Shown here piece after piece: positions 1-10,737 of a stretch of 64,000 bases of DNA. Both the position numbers and the translations under genes were made by a program. A model generated the notes under the pieces. The model was not told the origin of the DNA and ran no database searches. It was given only the letters and a program-made list of their open reading frames with translations. Within the stretch, counting starts at the first letter, position 1; every line of letters begins with the position of its first letter. Origin of the DNA: Stenotrophomonas sp. MMGLT7 (GTDB lineage Bacteria; Pseudomonadota; Gammaproteobacteria; Xanthomonadales; Xanthomonadaceae); contig NZ_JAJOZS010000002.1 in assembly GCF_021168555.1 (NCBI RefSeq), positions 421,307 to 485,306 of the forward strand. Reading direction: 5' to 3'.

Positions 1-584
1 TCCTCGCGCGATTGCGCCGCCACGCACTTGACCGTGCGCAGCGCGCGCCCGATCAGCGGGCGCAGGATGCGGTAGCCGCGCAGCGAGCGCGCCGACAGCC
101 GCGCATTGAGCACGTACACCGGGATGCCGCGGTCGCGGCAGCCGAACAGCATGTTGGGCCACAGCTCGGTTTCCAGGATCAGCCCCAGTCGCGGGCGGAA
201 GTGCTCCAGGAAGCGGCGCACGCCGCCGGGCACGTCGTACGGCAGGTAGACGTGGTCCACCTGCTCGCCCCACAGCGCCCGCACCCGCTCCGAGCCGGTC
301 GGGGTGATCGTGGTGATCACCCAGCGGATGTCCGGGCGGCTGGCGCGCAGCGCGTTGACCAGCGGCGCGGCGGCGTTGACCTCGCCCACCGACACCGCGT
401 GCAGCCACACCCGCGGCTGCCCGCGCGCCTGCTGGTAGGCGGCATAGCGCTCGTCCCAGCGCTGGAAGTACTGGCGGACGCGGAAGCCGCGCCAAACCAG
501 GTGGTAGATGGTGATCGGCAGCAGCAGATAGAGCACGGCCGAATACAGGCCGCGCAGCATCCATTCGACGGGGTCCTTGCGCAT
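1..584 (-). CDS. waaA: 3-deoxy-D-manno-octulosonic acid transferase (Kdo transferase), 3' part cut by window edge
   Basis: Inner-membrane-anchored GT30 glycosyltransferase that adds Kdo from CMP-Kdo to lipid IVA, an essential step in making the LPS inner core. Only the first ~194 residues lie in the window. They show a membrane anchor right after the start (LRGLYSAVLYLLLPITIYHL), then WLHAVSVGEVNAAAPLV, ITTITPTGSERV and LILETELWPN, all hallmarks of the N-terminal Rossmann domain, where the SVGE glutamate is the expected catalytic base. The ATG at 584 is chosen because it opens the MRKDPVEWML reading and sits six bases after a TATCCT box. It is divergent from the lipid A acyltransferase gene, 66 bp away. 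The C-terminal nucleotide-sugar-binding half is outside the window. Confidence 0.95.
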   Translation of the reverse strand, partial: MRKDPVEWMLRGLYSAVLYLLLPITIYHLVWRGFRVRQYFQRWDERYAAYQQARGQPRVWLHAVSVGEVNAAAPLVNALRASRPDIRWVITTITPTGSERVRALWGEQVDHVYLPYDVPGGVRRFLEHFRPRLGLILETELWPNMLFGCRDRGIPVYVLNARLSARSLRGYRILRPLIGRALRTVKCVAAQSRE

Positions 585-590
585 CGGTGA

Positions 591-596
591 AGGATA
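591..596 (-). promoter_or_regulatory. Putative -10 box, leaderless waaA start
   Basis: On the minus strand TATCCT is followed by six bases (TCACCG) and then the waaA ATG. No purine-rich ribosome binding site lies between. The same geometry is seen at three other genes in this window, so a leaderless transcript starting at or near the A of ATG is inferred. No convincing -35 hexamer is visible. Confidence 0.45.
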
Positions 597-638
597 GCGG
601 ATGCGGCGGCGCCGGCATCGGTGCGCGCGGGCTTCCCT

Positions 639-644
639 TAGAAT
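639..644 (+). promoter_or_regulatory. Putative -10 box, leaderless lpxL-type start
   Basis: TAGAAT followed by CGGCAC and the ATG at 651: a -10-like hexamer exactly six bases before the start codon and no Shine-Dalgarno sequence. It shares the 66-bp divergent region with the waaA box, so the two LPS genes may be transcribed from back-to-back promoters. Confidence 0.5.
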
Positions 645-650
645 CGGCAC

Positions 651-1571
651 ATGTCCGAATCCGCCTCCACCGCACACCGCCCATCCTTGCTGCAGCCGCG
701 CCATTGGCCCATGTTCCTGGCCTTGCTGCCGGCGGTGGTCGCCGCGCGCCTGCCGTGGCTGCTGCAGCGCGCGCTCGGCCGCGGCGTCGGCTGGATCGCC
801 CTGCGCCTGGCGCGCACGCGCCGCCGCGCCGCCGAGGCCAACCTGAAGCTGTGCTTCCCGGAGCAGGACGATGCCTGGCGCGCGCGGCTGTTGCGCGACA
901 GCTTCGATGCGCTGGGCATCGGCGTGTTCGAGTTCGCGCGCGCCTGGTGGGGCAGCCTGGCGCCGATCCGCCCGCGCGTGCAGGTCGAGGGCCTGGAACA
1001 CCTGCATGCCCTGCAGCAGCAGGGCCGCGGCGCGCTGCTGGTGTCCGGCCACTTCATGACCCTGGAGATGTGCGGGCGGCTGATGTGCCAGTACGTGCCG
1101 CTGGCCGGCATGTACCGGCGCTACCGCAACCCGGTGATGGAATGGGCGGTCAAGGCCGGCCGGCTTCGCTACGCCAAGGCGATGTTCGCCAACGAGGACG
1201 TGCGCGGCGCGCTGCGCCACCTCAAGCGCGGCGGATTCCTGTGGTATGCGCCGGACCAGGACATGCGCGGCAAGGACACGGTGTTCGTGCCGTTCTTCGG
1301 CATGCCGGCAGCCACCATCACCGCCACCCACGAGTTCGCCCGCATCACCGGCTGCGCGGTGGTGCCGTACTTCCACCGCCGCGAGGGCGGGCGCTACATC
1401 CTGCGCATCGCGCCGCCGCTGCAGGACTTCCCGTCGGCGGACGTGGCGGCCGACACCGCGCGGGTCAATGCCGCCATCGAGCAGATGGTGCGCGAGGCGC
1501 CGGCGCAGTACCTGTGGATCCACCGCCGCTTCAAGCGCCAGCCCGGCGGCCGCAGCCGGTTCTACGAGTAG
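651..1571 (+). CDS. lpxL: Lipid A biosynthesis lauroyl/acyltransferase (LpxL/HtrB family)
   Basis: 306-residue inner-membrane acyltransferase that transfers a secondary acyl chain to Kdo2-lipid A, completing the lipid A hydrophobic anchor. The family motif HxxxxD/E is present as GHFMTLEM (His then Glu), followed by a VPLAGMYRRYRNPVMEWAV block and LWYAPDQDMRGKDTVFVPFFGMPA, matching the second conserved acyltransferase block (PDQ). The C-terminal QYLWIHRRFKRQPGG is also typical. Length matches the family (about 305-310). It is divergent from waaA, which supplies the Kdo2 acceptor, and convergent with the O-antigen ligase gene. Whether the donor is lauroyl or another acyl-ACP cannot be told from sequence. 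Confidence 0.92.
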   Translation: MSESASTAHRPSLLQPRHWPMFLALLPAVVAARLPWLLQRALGRGVGWIALRLARTRRRAAEANLKLCFPEQDDAWRARLLRDSFDALGIGVFEFARAWWGSLAPIRPRVQVEGLEHLHALQQQGRGALLVSGHFMTLEMCGRLMCQYVPLAGMYRRYRNPVMEWAVKAGRLRYAKAMFANEDVRGALRHLKRGGFLWYAPDQDMRGKDTVFVPFFGMPAATITATHEFARITGCAVVPYFHRREGGRYILRIAPPLQDFPSADVAADTARVNAAIEQMVREAPAQYLWIHRRFKRQPGGRSRFYE

Positions 1572-1574
1572 CGG

Positions 1575-1681
1575 TGGGGCCGGGATTGGGGATTGGCAAA
1601 AGCCGAGCTCCGGCTTTTCACGAATCTCCAATCCCGGCTTTCAACAGCCGAATGGCTGGTCATCCCGAATCCCGGCGCTCC
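1575..1681. repeat. GGGATTGGGGATTGGC-type intergenic inverted repeat, copy 1
   Basis: A left arm GGGATTGGGGATTGGC pairs imperfectly with right-arm CCAATCCCGGCTTT and ATCCCGAATCCCGG, with a conserved tail CAGCCGAATGGCTGG. Related copies lie at 19397-19487 and 22259-22374. The right arm runs into the 3' end of the O-antigen ligase gene (stop at 1641) and supplies its last codons. Confidence 0.7.
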
Positions 1682-2984
1682 AGCCCTTGAGCGCCCCCGC
1701 ATACAGGCCGGCCAGCAGCATCAGCACGCCGCCCCAGAAGCTGGAATGGAACGCCAGGTGGGTGTTGAACGGGAACACGGTGACCACCAGCGCCAGCATC
1801 GTCGGCCGCGCCCGCTCGCGCGCCGCGGCATCGGCGCGGTGCCACGCGCGCCAGGCCAGCCAGGCGCCGGACAGCCACAGCAGCAGGCCGAGGATGCCGG
1901 TCTCGCTGAGGATCTCCAGCACCAGCTGGTGGGCATGCAGCGCCGGTCCCTCGCCCCAGGCCGGGCCGCTGCCGTGCAGCGGATCGCAGGCCGGGAAGGC
2001 CTCGCGGAAGCCGCGCGCGCCCACGCCATTGACCGGGTGCCCGGCGATCATGCACGCCGCCGCGCCCCATATCTGCCCGCGGCCGGACAGCGCCTGGTCC
2101 ATGCCGCCATCGGCGAAGGCCAGCGTGGTGCGCTGGACGCGCTGCTGCAGCTGCGGCGACACCGCCACCAGTCCGGCCAGGCCCAGCGCCGCCACCACGG
2201 CCACCGCCAGCAGCCGCTTCCAGCCCAGCAGCGGCCAGCCCGACAGCAGCAGCACCAGCGCATAGGTGATCCACGAGGCGCGCGAACCGGCCAGCACGAT
2301 GACGATGCCGGCCAGCGCCGCCACCGCCAGCCATGCCCACGCGCCCCAGCGCCGCTGCACCGGCAGCAGCAGGAACGGCGACATGCTCGCCAGCACCTGC
2401 CCAAGCTTTAGGTTGCACGGGCCCAGGAAGCCGCTCAGGCGATCGGCCGCGGCGACCTCGGCCGGCGTGCACAGGCCATGCCCGCTGATCGCCCACTTCA
2501 GCTGGTCCAGCGACCAGAACCAGGCGCTGGTCCCCGACAGCGCCTGCAGCAGGCCGTCGGCGAACCAAGCCGCCACGATCACGGCCAGCCCGCCGAAGGT
2601 GAGGCGGCGCAGCGGCGGGGTCGCCACCGCCATCGCCACCAGCCAGGCGAAGGGCAGGTAGCGCAGGCCCAGCGCGGCCTTGCCCCAGGCGCGGCCGCCG
2701 TCGATCGCGTCCGGTGCGGACAGCAGCTGCGGCAGCCAGTAGGCCAGGAACAGCGCGCTGGCCAGCCGCCATGCCGCGCCGTCGAGCAGCGGCGCCTCCC
2801 GCCGCAGGCGCCCCGCCACCGACTTCGCCAGCACCAGCAGCGCACCCAGCGAGAGCAGGCCCTCGGCGATGCCCGGCGCCGGCCACATCGCCACGTAGGC
2901 CAGCACCCAGGCCGGCGCCCAGCGCCAGCCCGCGGCAGGCCCGGCGCCGGCGGCCGGTGCGGCGTCAGTGCCGGAGTTCGTCAT
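1641..2984 (-). CDS. O-antigen ligase family (Wzy_C/WaaL-type) membrane protein
   Basis: 447-residue polytopic inner-membrane protein with about ten to twelve hydrophobic segments and the Wzy_C hallmark region: a periplasmic loop with a SGRGQIWGAAACMIAGHP stretch, then PVNGVGARGFREAFP and HAHQLVLEILSETGILGLLLW. This superfamily covers ligases that move O-antigen from undecaprenyl diphosphate to lipid A-core and also O-antigen polymerases; sequence alone does not separate them, but placement with waaA, lpxL and a glycosyltransferase favours the ligase. Its ATG overlaps the end of the upstream glycosyltransferase gene by 20 bp, so the two are co-transcribed. The last ~11 residues (GIRDDQPFGC) are encoded by the intergenic repeat at 1575-1681. 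Confidence 0.85.
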   Translation of the reverse strand: MTNSGTDAAPAAGAGPAAGWRWAPAWVLAYVAMWPAPGIAEGLLSLGALLVLAKSVAGRLRREAPLLDGAAWRLASALFLAYWLPQLLSAPDAIDGGRAWGKAALGLRYLPFAWLVAMAVATPPLRRLTFGGLAVIVAAWFADGLLQALSGTSAWFWSLDQLKWAISGHGLCTPAEVAAADRLSGFLGPCNLKLGQVLASMSPFLLLPVQRRWGAWAWLAVAALAGIVIVLAGSRASWITYALVLLLSGWPLLGWKRLLAVAVVAALGLAGLVAVSPQLQQRVQRTTLAFADGGMDQALSGRGQIWGAAACMIAGHPVNGVGARGFREAFPACDPLHGSGPAWGEGPALHAHQLVLEILSETGILGLLLWLSGAWLAWRAWHRADAAARERARPTMLALVVTVFPFNTHLAFHSSFWGGVLMLLAGLYAGALKGWSAGIRDDQPFGC

Positions 2985-4077
2985 AGACCGCCAGGGTGGC
3001 GCGCTGCATGTTCTGCAGCGTGTAGGGAATCACCGCCGGCAGTGCCGGCGGCTGCACCAGCAGCTGCCGCGCCCGCGCCAGCAGCGTCGCCTCGTCGAAC
3101 GCGGGCACCGCGCCGGCCGGTTGCAATTGCGCCAGCAGCTCGCCGACGCCGCCATGGTTCCAGCCCAGCACCGGCCGGCCCACCGCCAGCGCCTCGATCA
3201 CGGTACGGCCGAATGCCTCCGGCTTGCGCGAGAGCTGCAGCACCAGGTCGCTGGCGGCGTAGGCCTCGGCGATGCGCGCGGTGGGCGCGGTGAAGGCGAC
3301 CGCGTCGGCAATGCCCAGGCTGCCGGCCTCGGCCAGCAGCTCGCGCAGGTAGTCCTCGCGCCCGGCTTCGCAGGCGCCGGGCAGCCACAGCCGCGCATCC
3401 ATGCCCTGTCCGCGCAGCCCCGCCAGCAGCCGCAGCCCGTCGGCATGGCCCTTGAGCCGGGTGCCGCGCCCGGGCAGCAGCAGCCACGGACCGGCGCCGG
3501 ACAGGACCGGCGCCTGCGTGGCGGCCCAGGCGCGGGCCCGCGGGTCGGGGCATGCCCGGCGCGGGAAGCGGTCCACGTCGATGCCGCGCGGGATCACCCG
3601 CAGCCGTGCCGGGTCGGTGCGCGGGTAGTGCCGCATGACGTAGTCGCGCACGGTCTGCGACACGCAGATCACCCGCTCGCCGTAGGTCATCACCGCACTG
3701 TAGCGGCCGGGGGAGTTGAGCCCGTGCACGCTGGTGACCAGGCGCGGCCGCTGCGTCGCCGGCATCGCCCGCAGCGCATGCCAGCCCAGCCAGGCCGGCA
3801 GCCGCGAGCGCGCGTGCACGATGTCGGCGCCGAGGTCGGCGAACAGCCTGCGCAACGCGCCGACGTGGCGCAGCGTCAGCAGCGACTTGCGGCCGATGTC
3901 CAGGCGCACGTGCTCGGCGCCGCTGGCCAGCAGCGGTTCGACCAGGCGGCCGCCGGCCGACACCACGACGGCGCGATGCCCGGCCTGCACCAGCGCCTCG
4001 GCGATCTCCAGGGTGGAGCGCTCGACCCCGCCGGACTGCAGCGCCGGCAGCAGCTGCACCACGGTCAGGCGGCGCAT
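2965..4077 (-). CDS. Glycosyltransferase family 4 protein (LPS/polysaccharide)
   Basis: 370-residue cytoplasmic GT-B fold retaining glycosyltransferase. The N-terminal acceptor domain begins VVQLLPALQSGGVERSTLEI, with the GGVE motif common in LPS-core and O-chain glycosyltransferases. The C-terminal donor domain contains LLLPGRGTRLKGHADGLRLLAGL and the E(x7)E-like block RKPEAFGRTVIEALAVGRPVLGW that binds the nucleotide-sugar. It overlaps the following O-antigen ligase gene by 20 bp, which indicates an operon, and it likely adds a sugar to the core or O-chain. The specific donor and linkage are not deducible. ATG at 4077 opens MRRLTVVQLLP, the standard start of the fold. Confidence 0.85.
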   Translation of the reverse strand: MRRLTVVQLLPALQSGGVERSTLEIAEALVQAGHRAVVVSAGGRLVEPLLASGAEHVRLDIGRKSLLTLRHVGALRRLFADLGADIVHARSRLPAWLGWHALRAMPATQRPRLVTSVHGLNSPGRYSAVMTYGERVICVSQTVRDYVMRHYPRTDPARLRVIPRGIDVDRFPRRACPDPRARAWAATQAPVLSGAGPWLLLPGRGTRLKGHADGLRLLAGLRGQGMDARLWLPGACEAGREDYLRELLAEAGSLGIADAVAFTAPTARIAEAYAASDLVLQLSRKPEAFGRTVIEALAVGRPVLGWNHGGVGELLAQLQPAGAVPAFDEATLLARARQLLVQPPALPAVIPYTLQNMQRATLAVYDELRH

Positions 4078-4553
4078 AAGACGTCAGGGCGCGTACCAAT
4101 GTTCAAACATCGGTCGTGCATGGGTAGCCAAGGCAACGGCACCCCTCCCCGGCCCTCCCCTGCTTCGCAAGGGAGGGGGCAAAGCGGGGCACCCGGGTTC
4201 GCCACGCTGTTGCTGACGAGTGTGAGCGAGGAGGAGTTGTCCAGACCCGTAGGGCGCCGCCCATGGATGGGTGGCCTGCCGCGATCGGGCATGTTCCGAC
4301 CGAGCCAGGGAGGGCGAGCCGGGAAATACCGACAGCCCGTCAGGCGTAGGCTCCTGACCTTGCAGGGAAAGCGTTCTTGTTTGGTTCCTTTTCTTTTGGC
4401 GCTTTCCAGAAGGGTGAACCCGGCCGCGTCAGCGGACGGAAGCCTTCGCTTCCATGCCTGGGGGCGACAGTTCCATACCGGGCATGGGAACTTCGAAGGA
4501 GTTGGATGCGACCGATGCGAAGTCACGACCGGCATTCGAGCGTTAACGCGGCA
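4078..4553. other. 476-bp non-coding stretch with hairpins
   Basis: No credible gene. Visible structure: a CCCTCCCCTGC / GCAAGGGAGGG hairpin at about 4153-4180, a T-rich run TTTGGTTCCTTTTCTTTTGG around 4379-4398 that is strikingly pyrimidine-rich for this genome, and an AGTTCC / GGGAACT inverted repeat near 4469-4493. A reverse-strand frame runs through it but reads as low-complexity, repeat-like peptide. It may be a dispersed non-coding element; I recognise no known RNA. Confidence 0.5.
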
Positions 4554-4751
4554 CTAGTCCGCCAGCACGAACACGGCGCCGCAGTACGGGCACTGCGCCT
4601 CGTGGCTGGGCTCGTCCTCGATCGGCAGGTACACGCGCGGATGCGAGTTCCACAACGCCATTTCCGGGGTCGGGCAGCTCAGCGGCAGGTCGCTGCGATG
4701 CACGGTATAGCGCTTCTCGGTATTGGCGGGCGCGGTGGCGGTATGGCTCAT
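4554..4751 (-). CDS. Small zinc-finger domain protein (zf-CHCC / NDUFS6-like)
   Basis: 65-residue protein whose C-terminal half carries [19 protein letters not shown] then [13 protein letters not shown], the Cys...His...Cys-x2-Cys pattern of the zf-CHCC family related to the NDUFS6 subunit of respiratory complex I. Bacterial members of this short form are widespread and of unknown function. A TAGAAT box lies at 4782-4787 on the minus strand, 30 bases before the ATG. It is divergent from the SotB-type exporter. Start chosen at the only suitable ATG; the length of about 65 is typical. Confidence 0.85.
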   Translation of the reverse strand: MSHTATAPANTEKRYTVHRSDLPLSCPTPEMALWNSHPRVYLPIEDEPSHEAQCPYCGAVFVLAD

Positions 4752-4823
4752 GGTGGGCGCGATGGTGGAGATGTGGACACGATTCTAGCAGCCGTGCGCA
4801 CGCGCGGCCGCGCCCTTCACGGG

Positions 4824-4855
4824 CATTGACACCGGGCACCGCCGTCGGGCTTACA
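4824..4855 (+). promoter_or_regulatory. Possible promoter of the SotB-type exporter gene
   Basis: A perfect TTGACA at 4824-4829 and a TACAAT at 4850-4855. The 20-bp spacing is longer than the usual 17, so the pair may not be a functional sigma-70 promoter. It lies about 100 bp before the exporter start and upstream of the poly-C tract. Confidence 0.3.
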
Positions 4856-4915
4856 ATTCGCCGCAGCGGCATGGCGGCTGCAGTCGGCCCTGCTGGACGC
4901 CACCGCCGCGGTCCT

Positions 4916-4929
4916 CCCCCCCCCCCCCC
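4916..4929 (+). repeat. 14-base poly-C homopolymer in exporter leader
   Basis: Fourteen consecutive C residues, 22 bp upstream of the exporter ATG at 4952 and downstream of the candidate promoter. Runs of this length are prone to slippage, and would alter the 5' untranslated region or, if an upstream start were used, the reading frame. It is also a place where sequencing length errors are common. Confidence 0.9.
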
Positions 4930-4951
4930 GTTCTCCCGGCCTTCCTCTCCC

Positions 4952-6223
4952 ATGCAGCAATCCGTCCATGCGAACCGGCGCGCGTGGGGCGGCGTCTATG
5001 CGCTCGCCCTGTCCGCCTTCATCTTCAATACCAGCGAGTTCGTCCCGGTCGGACTGCTGAGCGACATCGCCTCCAGCTTCGACATGCGGGTGACGCAGGT
5101 CGGGCTGATGCTCACCATCTATGCCTGGGTGGTGGCGCTGGCTTCGCTGCCGCTCATGCTGCTGACCCGCCGCATCGAACGCCGGCACCTGCTGATGGGC
5201 ACGCTGGTGCTGTTCATCGCCGCCCACGTGGTCTGCGGCTTCGCCAACAGCTTCCCGTTATTGATCGCCGGGCGCATCGGCATCGCCTTCTCGCATGCCG
5301 TGTTCTGGTCGATCACCGCCTCGCTGGCGGTGCGCATCGCGCCGCCGGGCAAGCAGGCGCAGGCACTGGGCCTGCTGGCGGCCGGCACCTCGATCGCGAT
5401 GGTGCTGGGCATCCCCACCGGCCGCGTGATCGGCGACCTGATCGGCTGGCGCATCACCTTCCTGTCGATCGGCGCGGTGGCAGCACTGGTGATGATCGCC
5501 CTGCGCCTGCTGCTGCCGCCGCTGCCCTCGCAGAAGGTCGGCTCGCTGGCCAGCCTCCCCATCCTGTTCCGCCGCAAGGTGCTGATCGGCCTGTACCTGC
5601 TGACCATCGCTGTGGTGACCGGGCACTTCACCGCCTACAGCTACATCGAGCCGTTCTCGCAGACGGTGGCCCGGCTGACCGCGCGCGAGACCACCATCCT
5701 GCTGCTGGTGTTCGGCGGCATGGGCATCCCCGCCACGATCCTGTTCGGACGCTGGTACGCACGCCGCTCCAACGTCATGTTCGTCGGCTCGATCGCGCTG
5801 GTGGCGGCCTGCCTGTTCGCACTGGCCACGGCCGCCGTGAGTGAGTACTGGATGCTGGTCACGCTGTGCGGCGTCTGGGGCATGGCGATCCTGGTGTTCG
5901 GCCTGGCGATGCAGGCGCGCGTGCTGGAACGCGCGCCGGAGGCCACCGACGTGGCCATGTCGATCTACTCGGGCATCTACAACATCGGCATCGGCGGCGG
6001 TGCGCTGCTCGGCAGCCAGGTCAGCGATCGGCTGAGCCTGCGCGACGTCGGCATCGTCGGCAGCGCGATGACCATCATCGGGCTGCTGATCAGCTTCTGG
6101 ATCGTGCGCCGGCGCCCGGACGTGGGCATGCCGGTGGCGCCGGGCGTGCCGCGCCCGCACGCCGATGCGCCGCCCGGGATATGGCGCCGCTGGCGCGAGA
6201 GGCACGAGACGGCCCCGCGCTGA
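4952..6223 (+). CDS. sotB: MFS sugar efflux transporter, SotB/YdeA type
   Basis: 423-residue, 12-helix major facilitator protein of the inner membrane. The SotB signature lies in helix 1: [21 protein letters not shown]. Cytoplasmic loop 2-3 has [11 protein letters not shown], and helices 4-5 carry [22 protein letters not shown] and [16 protein letters not shown]. coli SotB exports sugars such as arabinose and IPTG; here substrate is inferred from family only. The open frame extends upstream to 4826, but that stretch translates the poly-C run as polyproline and does not resemble the family, so the ATG at 4952 is used. The ~30-residue hydrophilic tail is rich in proline. It stands alone between divergent and convergent neighbours. 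Confidence 0.88.
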   Translation: MQQSVHANRRAWGGVYALALSAFIFNTSEFVPVGLLSDIASSFDMRVTQVGLMLTIYAWVVALASLPLMLLTRRIERRHLLMGTLVLFIAAHVVCGFANSFPLLIAGRIGIAFSHAVFWSITASLAVRIAPPGKQAQALGLLAAGTSIAMVLGIPTGRVIGDLIGWRITFLSIGAVAALVMIALRLLLPPLPSQKVGSLASLPILFRRKVLIGLYLLTIAVVTGHFTAYSYIEPFSQTVARLTARETTILLLVFGGMGIPATILFGRWYARRSNVMFVGSIALVAACLFALATAAVSEYWMLVTLCGVWGMAILVFGLAMQARVLERAPEATDVAMSIYSGIYNIGIGGGALLGSQVSDRLSLRDVGIVGSAMTIIGLLISFWIVRRRPDVGMPVAPGVPRPHADAPPGIWRRWRERHETAPR

Positions 6224-6420
6224 CCGGCCCTGCGCAACCGGCTCGCGAATCCCGGGGTGCGACGACGTTGACCCGGGCAGGGCCGAAGGCCGCACCCGGG
6301 GGAGGATCGCGCACCGGCTCCATGCCCGGGGGCGCTGCGCCCACCCGGGAAGTTCCTCCCGGACGGCCGCGGCAACGCTCACGGGCTCCCGCCGCAGCGG
6401 GAGCTAGGCTACCGCCGCTG

Positions 6421-8712
<2,292 letters not shown>

Positions 8713-8864
8713 CGAGGCGGTCTTTTACGGGAAGCAAGGGATCGCGATTCTAAACCGAGCCGGCCGAACGCGGCCGGAGCAGACTGTCGCAGCGCGGGAG
8801 CGACCGCCATACGCGAGGCGGCGGCGCAGCCCGTCGGCACGCCGCCGCCAGCGCCGGGCCCGCC

Positions 8865-10217
8865 TCAGTCCGGGCTCTTGTCGTCCACCGCGATGCCGGC
8901 GGCGACCAGGGCCGGGGACTCGGCGGGCACCTCGCCCCCGTCCAGCGCCAGCGCCAGCTTGTCGTGGTCCAGCGCGTTCTCCCAGCGCGACACGACCACG
9001 GTGGCCACCGCATTGCCGATGAAGTTGGTCAGCGAGCGGCACTCGCTCATGAAGCGGTCCACGCCCAGGATCAGCGCCATGCCGGCCACCGGCACCTCCG
9101 GCACCACCGCCAGCGTCGCCGCCAGGGTGATGAAGCCCGCACCGGTCACGCCGGCCGCGCCCTTGGAGCTGAGCATGGCCACCGCCAGCAGCATGATCTG
9201 CTGGCCGAGGCTGAGGTCGATGTTGGTCGCCTGGGCGATGAACAGCGCCGCCAGCGTCATGTAGATGTTGGTGCCGTCCAGGTTGAACGAGTAGCCGGTC
9301 GGCACCACCAGGCCCACCACCGACTTGGCGCAACCGGCCTTCTCCATCTTCTCCATCAGCGACGGCAGCGCCGACTCCGAGGACGAGGTGCCCAGCACCA
9401 GCAGCAGTTCGGCCTTGAGGTAGCGGATCAGCTTGAGCACCGAGAACCCGCACAGCCGCGCGACCAGGCCCAGGATCACCAGCACGAACAGCAGCGAGGT
9501 GATGTAGAACGAACCCACCAGCCAGGCCAGGTTGATCAGCGAGGCGATGCCGTACTTGCCGATGGTGAACGCGATCGCGCCGAAGGCGCCGATCGGCGCC
9601 GCCGCCATCAGCATGTGGACCAGGCGGAACACCGGCGCGGTCAGCGCCTCCAGCAGCGTCAGCACCGGCTTGCCGCGCTCGCCCACCAGCGCCAGCGCGA
9701 TGCCGAACAGCACCGCCACGAACAGCACCTGCAGGATGTTGTCGCCGACGAACGGGCTGACCAGCGTCTTGGGGATGATGTCCATCAGGAAGCCGGTCAG
9801 GGTCAGCTCGTGCGACTTCTCCACGTAGCTGGTGACCGCCGCCTGGTCCAGGTCGGCCGGGTTGATGTTCATGCCGGCGCCGGGCTGGACCACGTGCGCC
9901 ACGACCAGGCCCACCACCAGCGCCAGCGTGGAGAAGAACAGGAAGTAGGTCATCGCCTTGGCGAACACCCGGCCCACCGTGCGCAGGTGGGTCATGCTGG
10001 CGATGCCGGTGACGATGGTCAGGAAGATCACCGGGGCGATGATCATCTTCACCAGCTTGATGAAGGCATCGCCCAGCGGCTTCATCGATTCGGCGAAGGC
10101 AGGCTCGAAGTGTCCGAGCAGCGCGCCGATGACGATGGCCACCACCACCTGGAAATAGAGCTGGCGGTAGAGCGGCACATGGCGGTGCGGCGCCGGAGAC
10201 GAATTGACGACGTGCAT
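8865..10217 (-). CDS. dctA: C4-dicarboxylate:cation symporter DctA
   Basis: 450-residue inner-membrane transporter of the DAACS (SLC1-like) family, taking up succinate, fumarate and malate with H+ or Na+. Features: [20 protein letters not shown] in helix 1, [22 protein letters not shown], the serine-rich hairpin [39 protein letters not shown] and [22 protein letters not shown], all highly conserved in DctA. A GGGAG Shine-Dalgarno sequence precedes the ATG. A perfect GGCCAGT-GCGG-ACTGGCC palindrome lies 28-45 bp upstream. The gene precedes maeB and is divergent from an OprO/P porin gene; the DctB-like hybrid kinase encoded 2.2 kb away is a plausible regulator (inference). Confidence 0.95.
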   Translation of the reverse strand: MHVVNSSPAPHRHVPLYRQLYFQVVVAIVIGALLGHFEPAFAESMKPLGDAFIKLVKMIIAPVIFLTIVTGIASMTHLRTVGRVFAKAMTYFLFFSTLALVVGLVVAHVVQPGAGMNINPADLDQAAVTSYVEKSHELTLTGFLMDIIPKTLVSPFVGDNILQVLFVAVLFGIALALVGERGKPVLTLLEALTAPVFRLVHMLMAAAPIGAFGAIAFTIGKYGIASLINLAWLVGSFYITSLLFVLVILGLVARLCGFSVLKLIRYLKAELLLVLGTSSSESALPSLMEKMEKAGCAKSVVGLVVPTGYSFNLDGTNIYMTLAALFIAQATNIDLSLGQQIMLLAVAMLSSKGAAGVTGAGFITLAATLAVVPEVPVAGMALILGVDRFMSECRSLTNFIGNAVATVVVSRWENALDHDKLALALDGGEVPAESPALVAAGIAVDDKSPD

Positions 10218-10737
10218 GGGAACTCCCGGGGTGCGGTGATGTCCGGCCAGTGCGGACTGGCCTGCATTGTGGCCCTCCCCCGGCGGCGGGCCGATAGCGC
10301 ATTGGTATTAAGCGCGCCGGCATCCCAAGGCGGCGGGCACGGCACGAAAGGGCGCCGGGAAACGGCGGGAACGGGGGAATCCGGGCCCGGCACCGGGATT
10401 GCCGGCAGCCACCGCAAACGATGCGGCGAAGGGGCCGCCAAGGCCGATTCCCGGCCGCGGACAGGCAGGAGGACGCGAGTGCGGATGCGTCCCGGAAGGG
10501 ACGCCGGAGGGCAGGCATCGGGCGCGCCTCGGCGGGAATTCCATGACGCACTGCAGCAAGAATTGCAGGCATTTGGCGGCGTTTGCCGCCGCACTAACCC
10601 TTTAGTCGAATATTGATTGAAGTCATGTGAAAACCGGCGGCACTCGACTAGCCTTTGCGTCACTGGAATCTGGTAGGAGCAGGCCCCGAGCGGCCACACC
10701 GGCTTCCCACAGCAACCTCAACCGACGAGATGACGCA
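10218..10737. other. 520-bp divergent regulatory region between dctA and the porin gene
   Basis: No coding sequence supported. It holds the dctA-proximal palindrome at 10245-10262, GC-rich filler, then an AT-richer stretch near 10595-10640 (CCTTTAGTCGAATATTGATT) and a TAGCCT hexamer at 10651-10656, 81 bases before the porin ATG. A partial REP-like GTAGGAGC lies at about 10673. Both promoters presumably sit here. Confidence 0.5.
10245..10262. promoter_or_regulatory. Perfect 18-bp palindrome upstream of dctA
   Basis: GGCCAGT-GCGG-ACTGGCC, seven-base arms with a four-base centre, 28-45 bp before the dctA ATG. It could be an operator or a leader hairpin in the dctA mRNA. No regulator can be assigned from sequence alone. 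Confidence 0.4.

Noticed and set aside
12..590. Plus-strand frame of 192 residues at the left edge
   Set aside because: It is the complement of waaA and reads as His/Gln/Arg-rich filler.
4065..4535. 156-residue minus-strand frame in the long gap after the glycosyltransferase gene
   Set aside because: Peptide is low-complexity and repeat-like, and no ribosome binding site or family match is visible; treated as a non-coding element.
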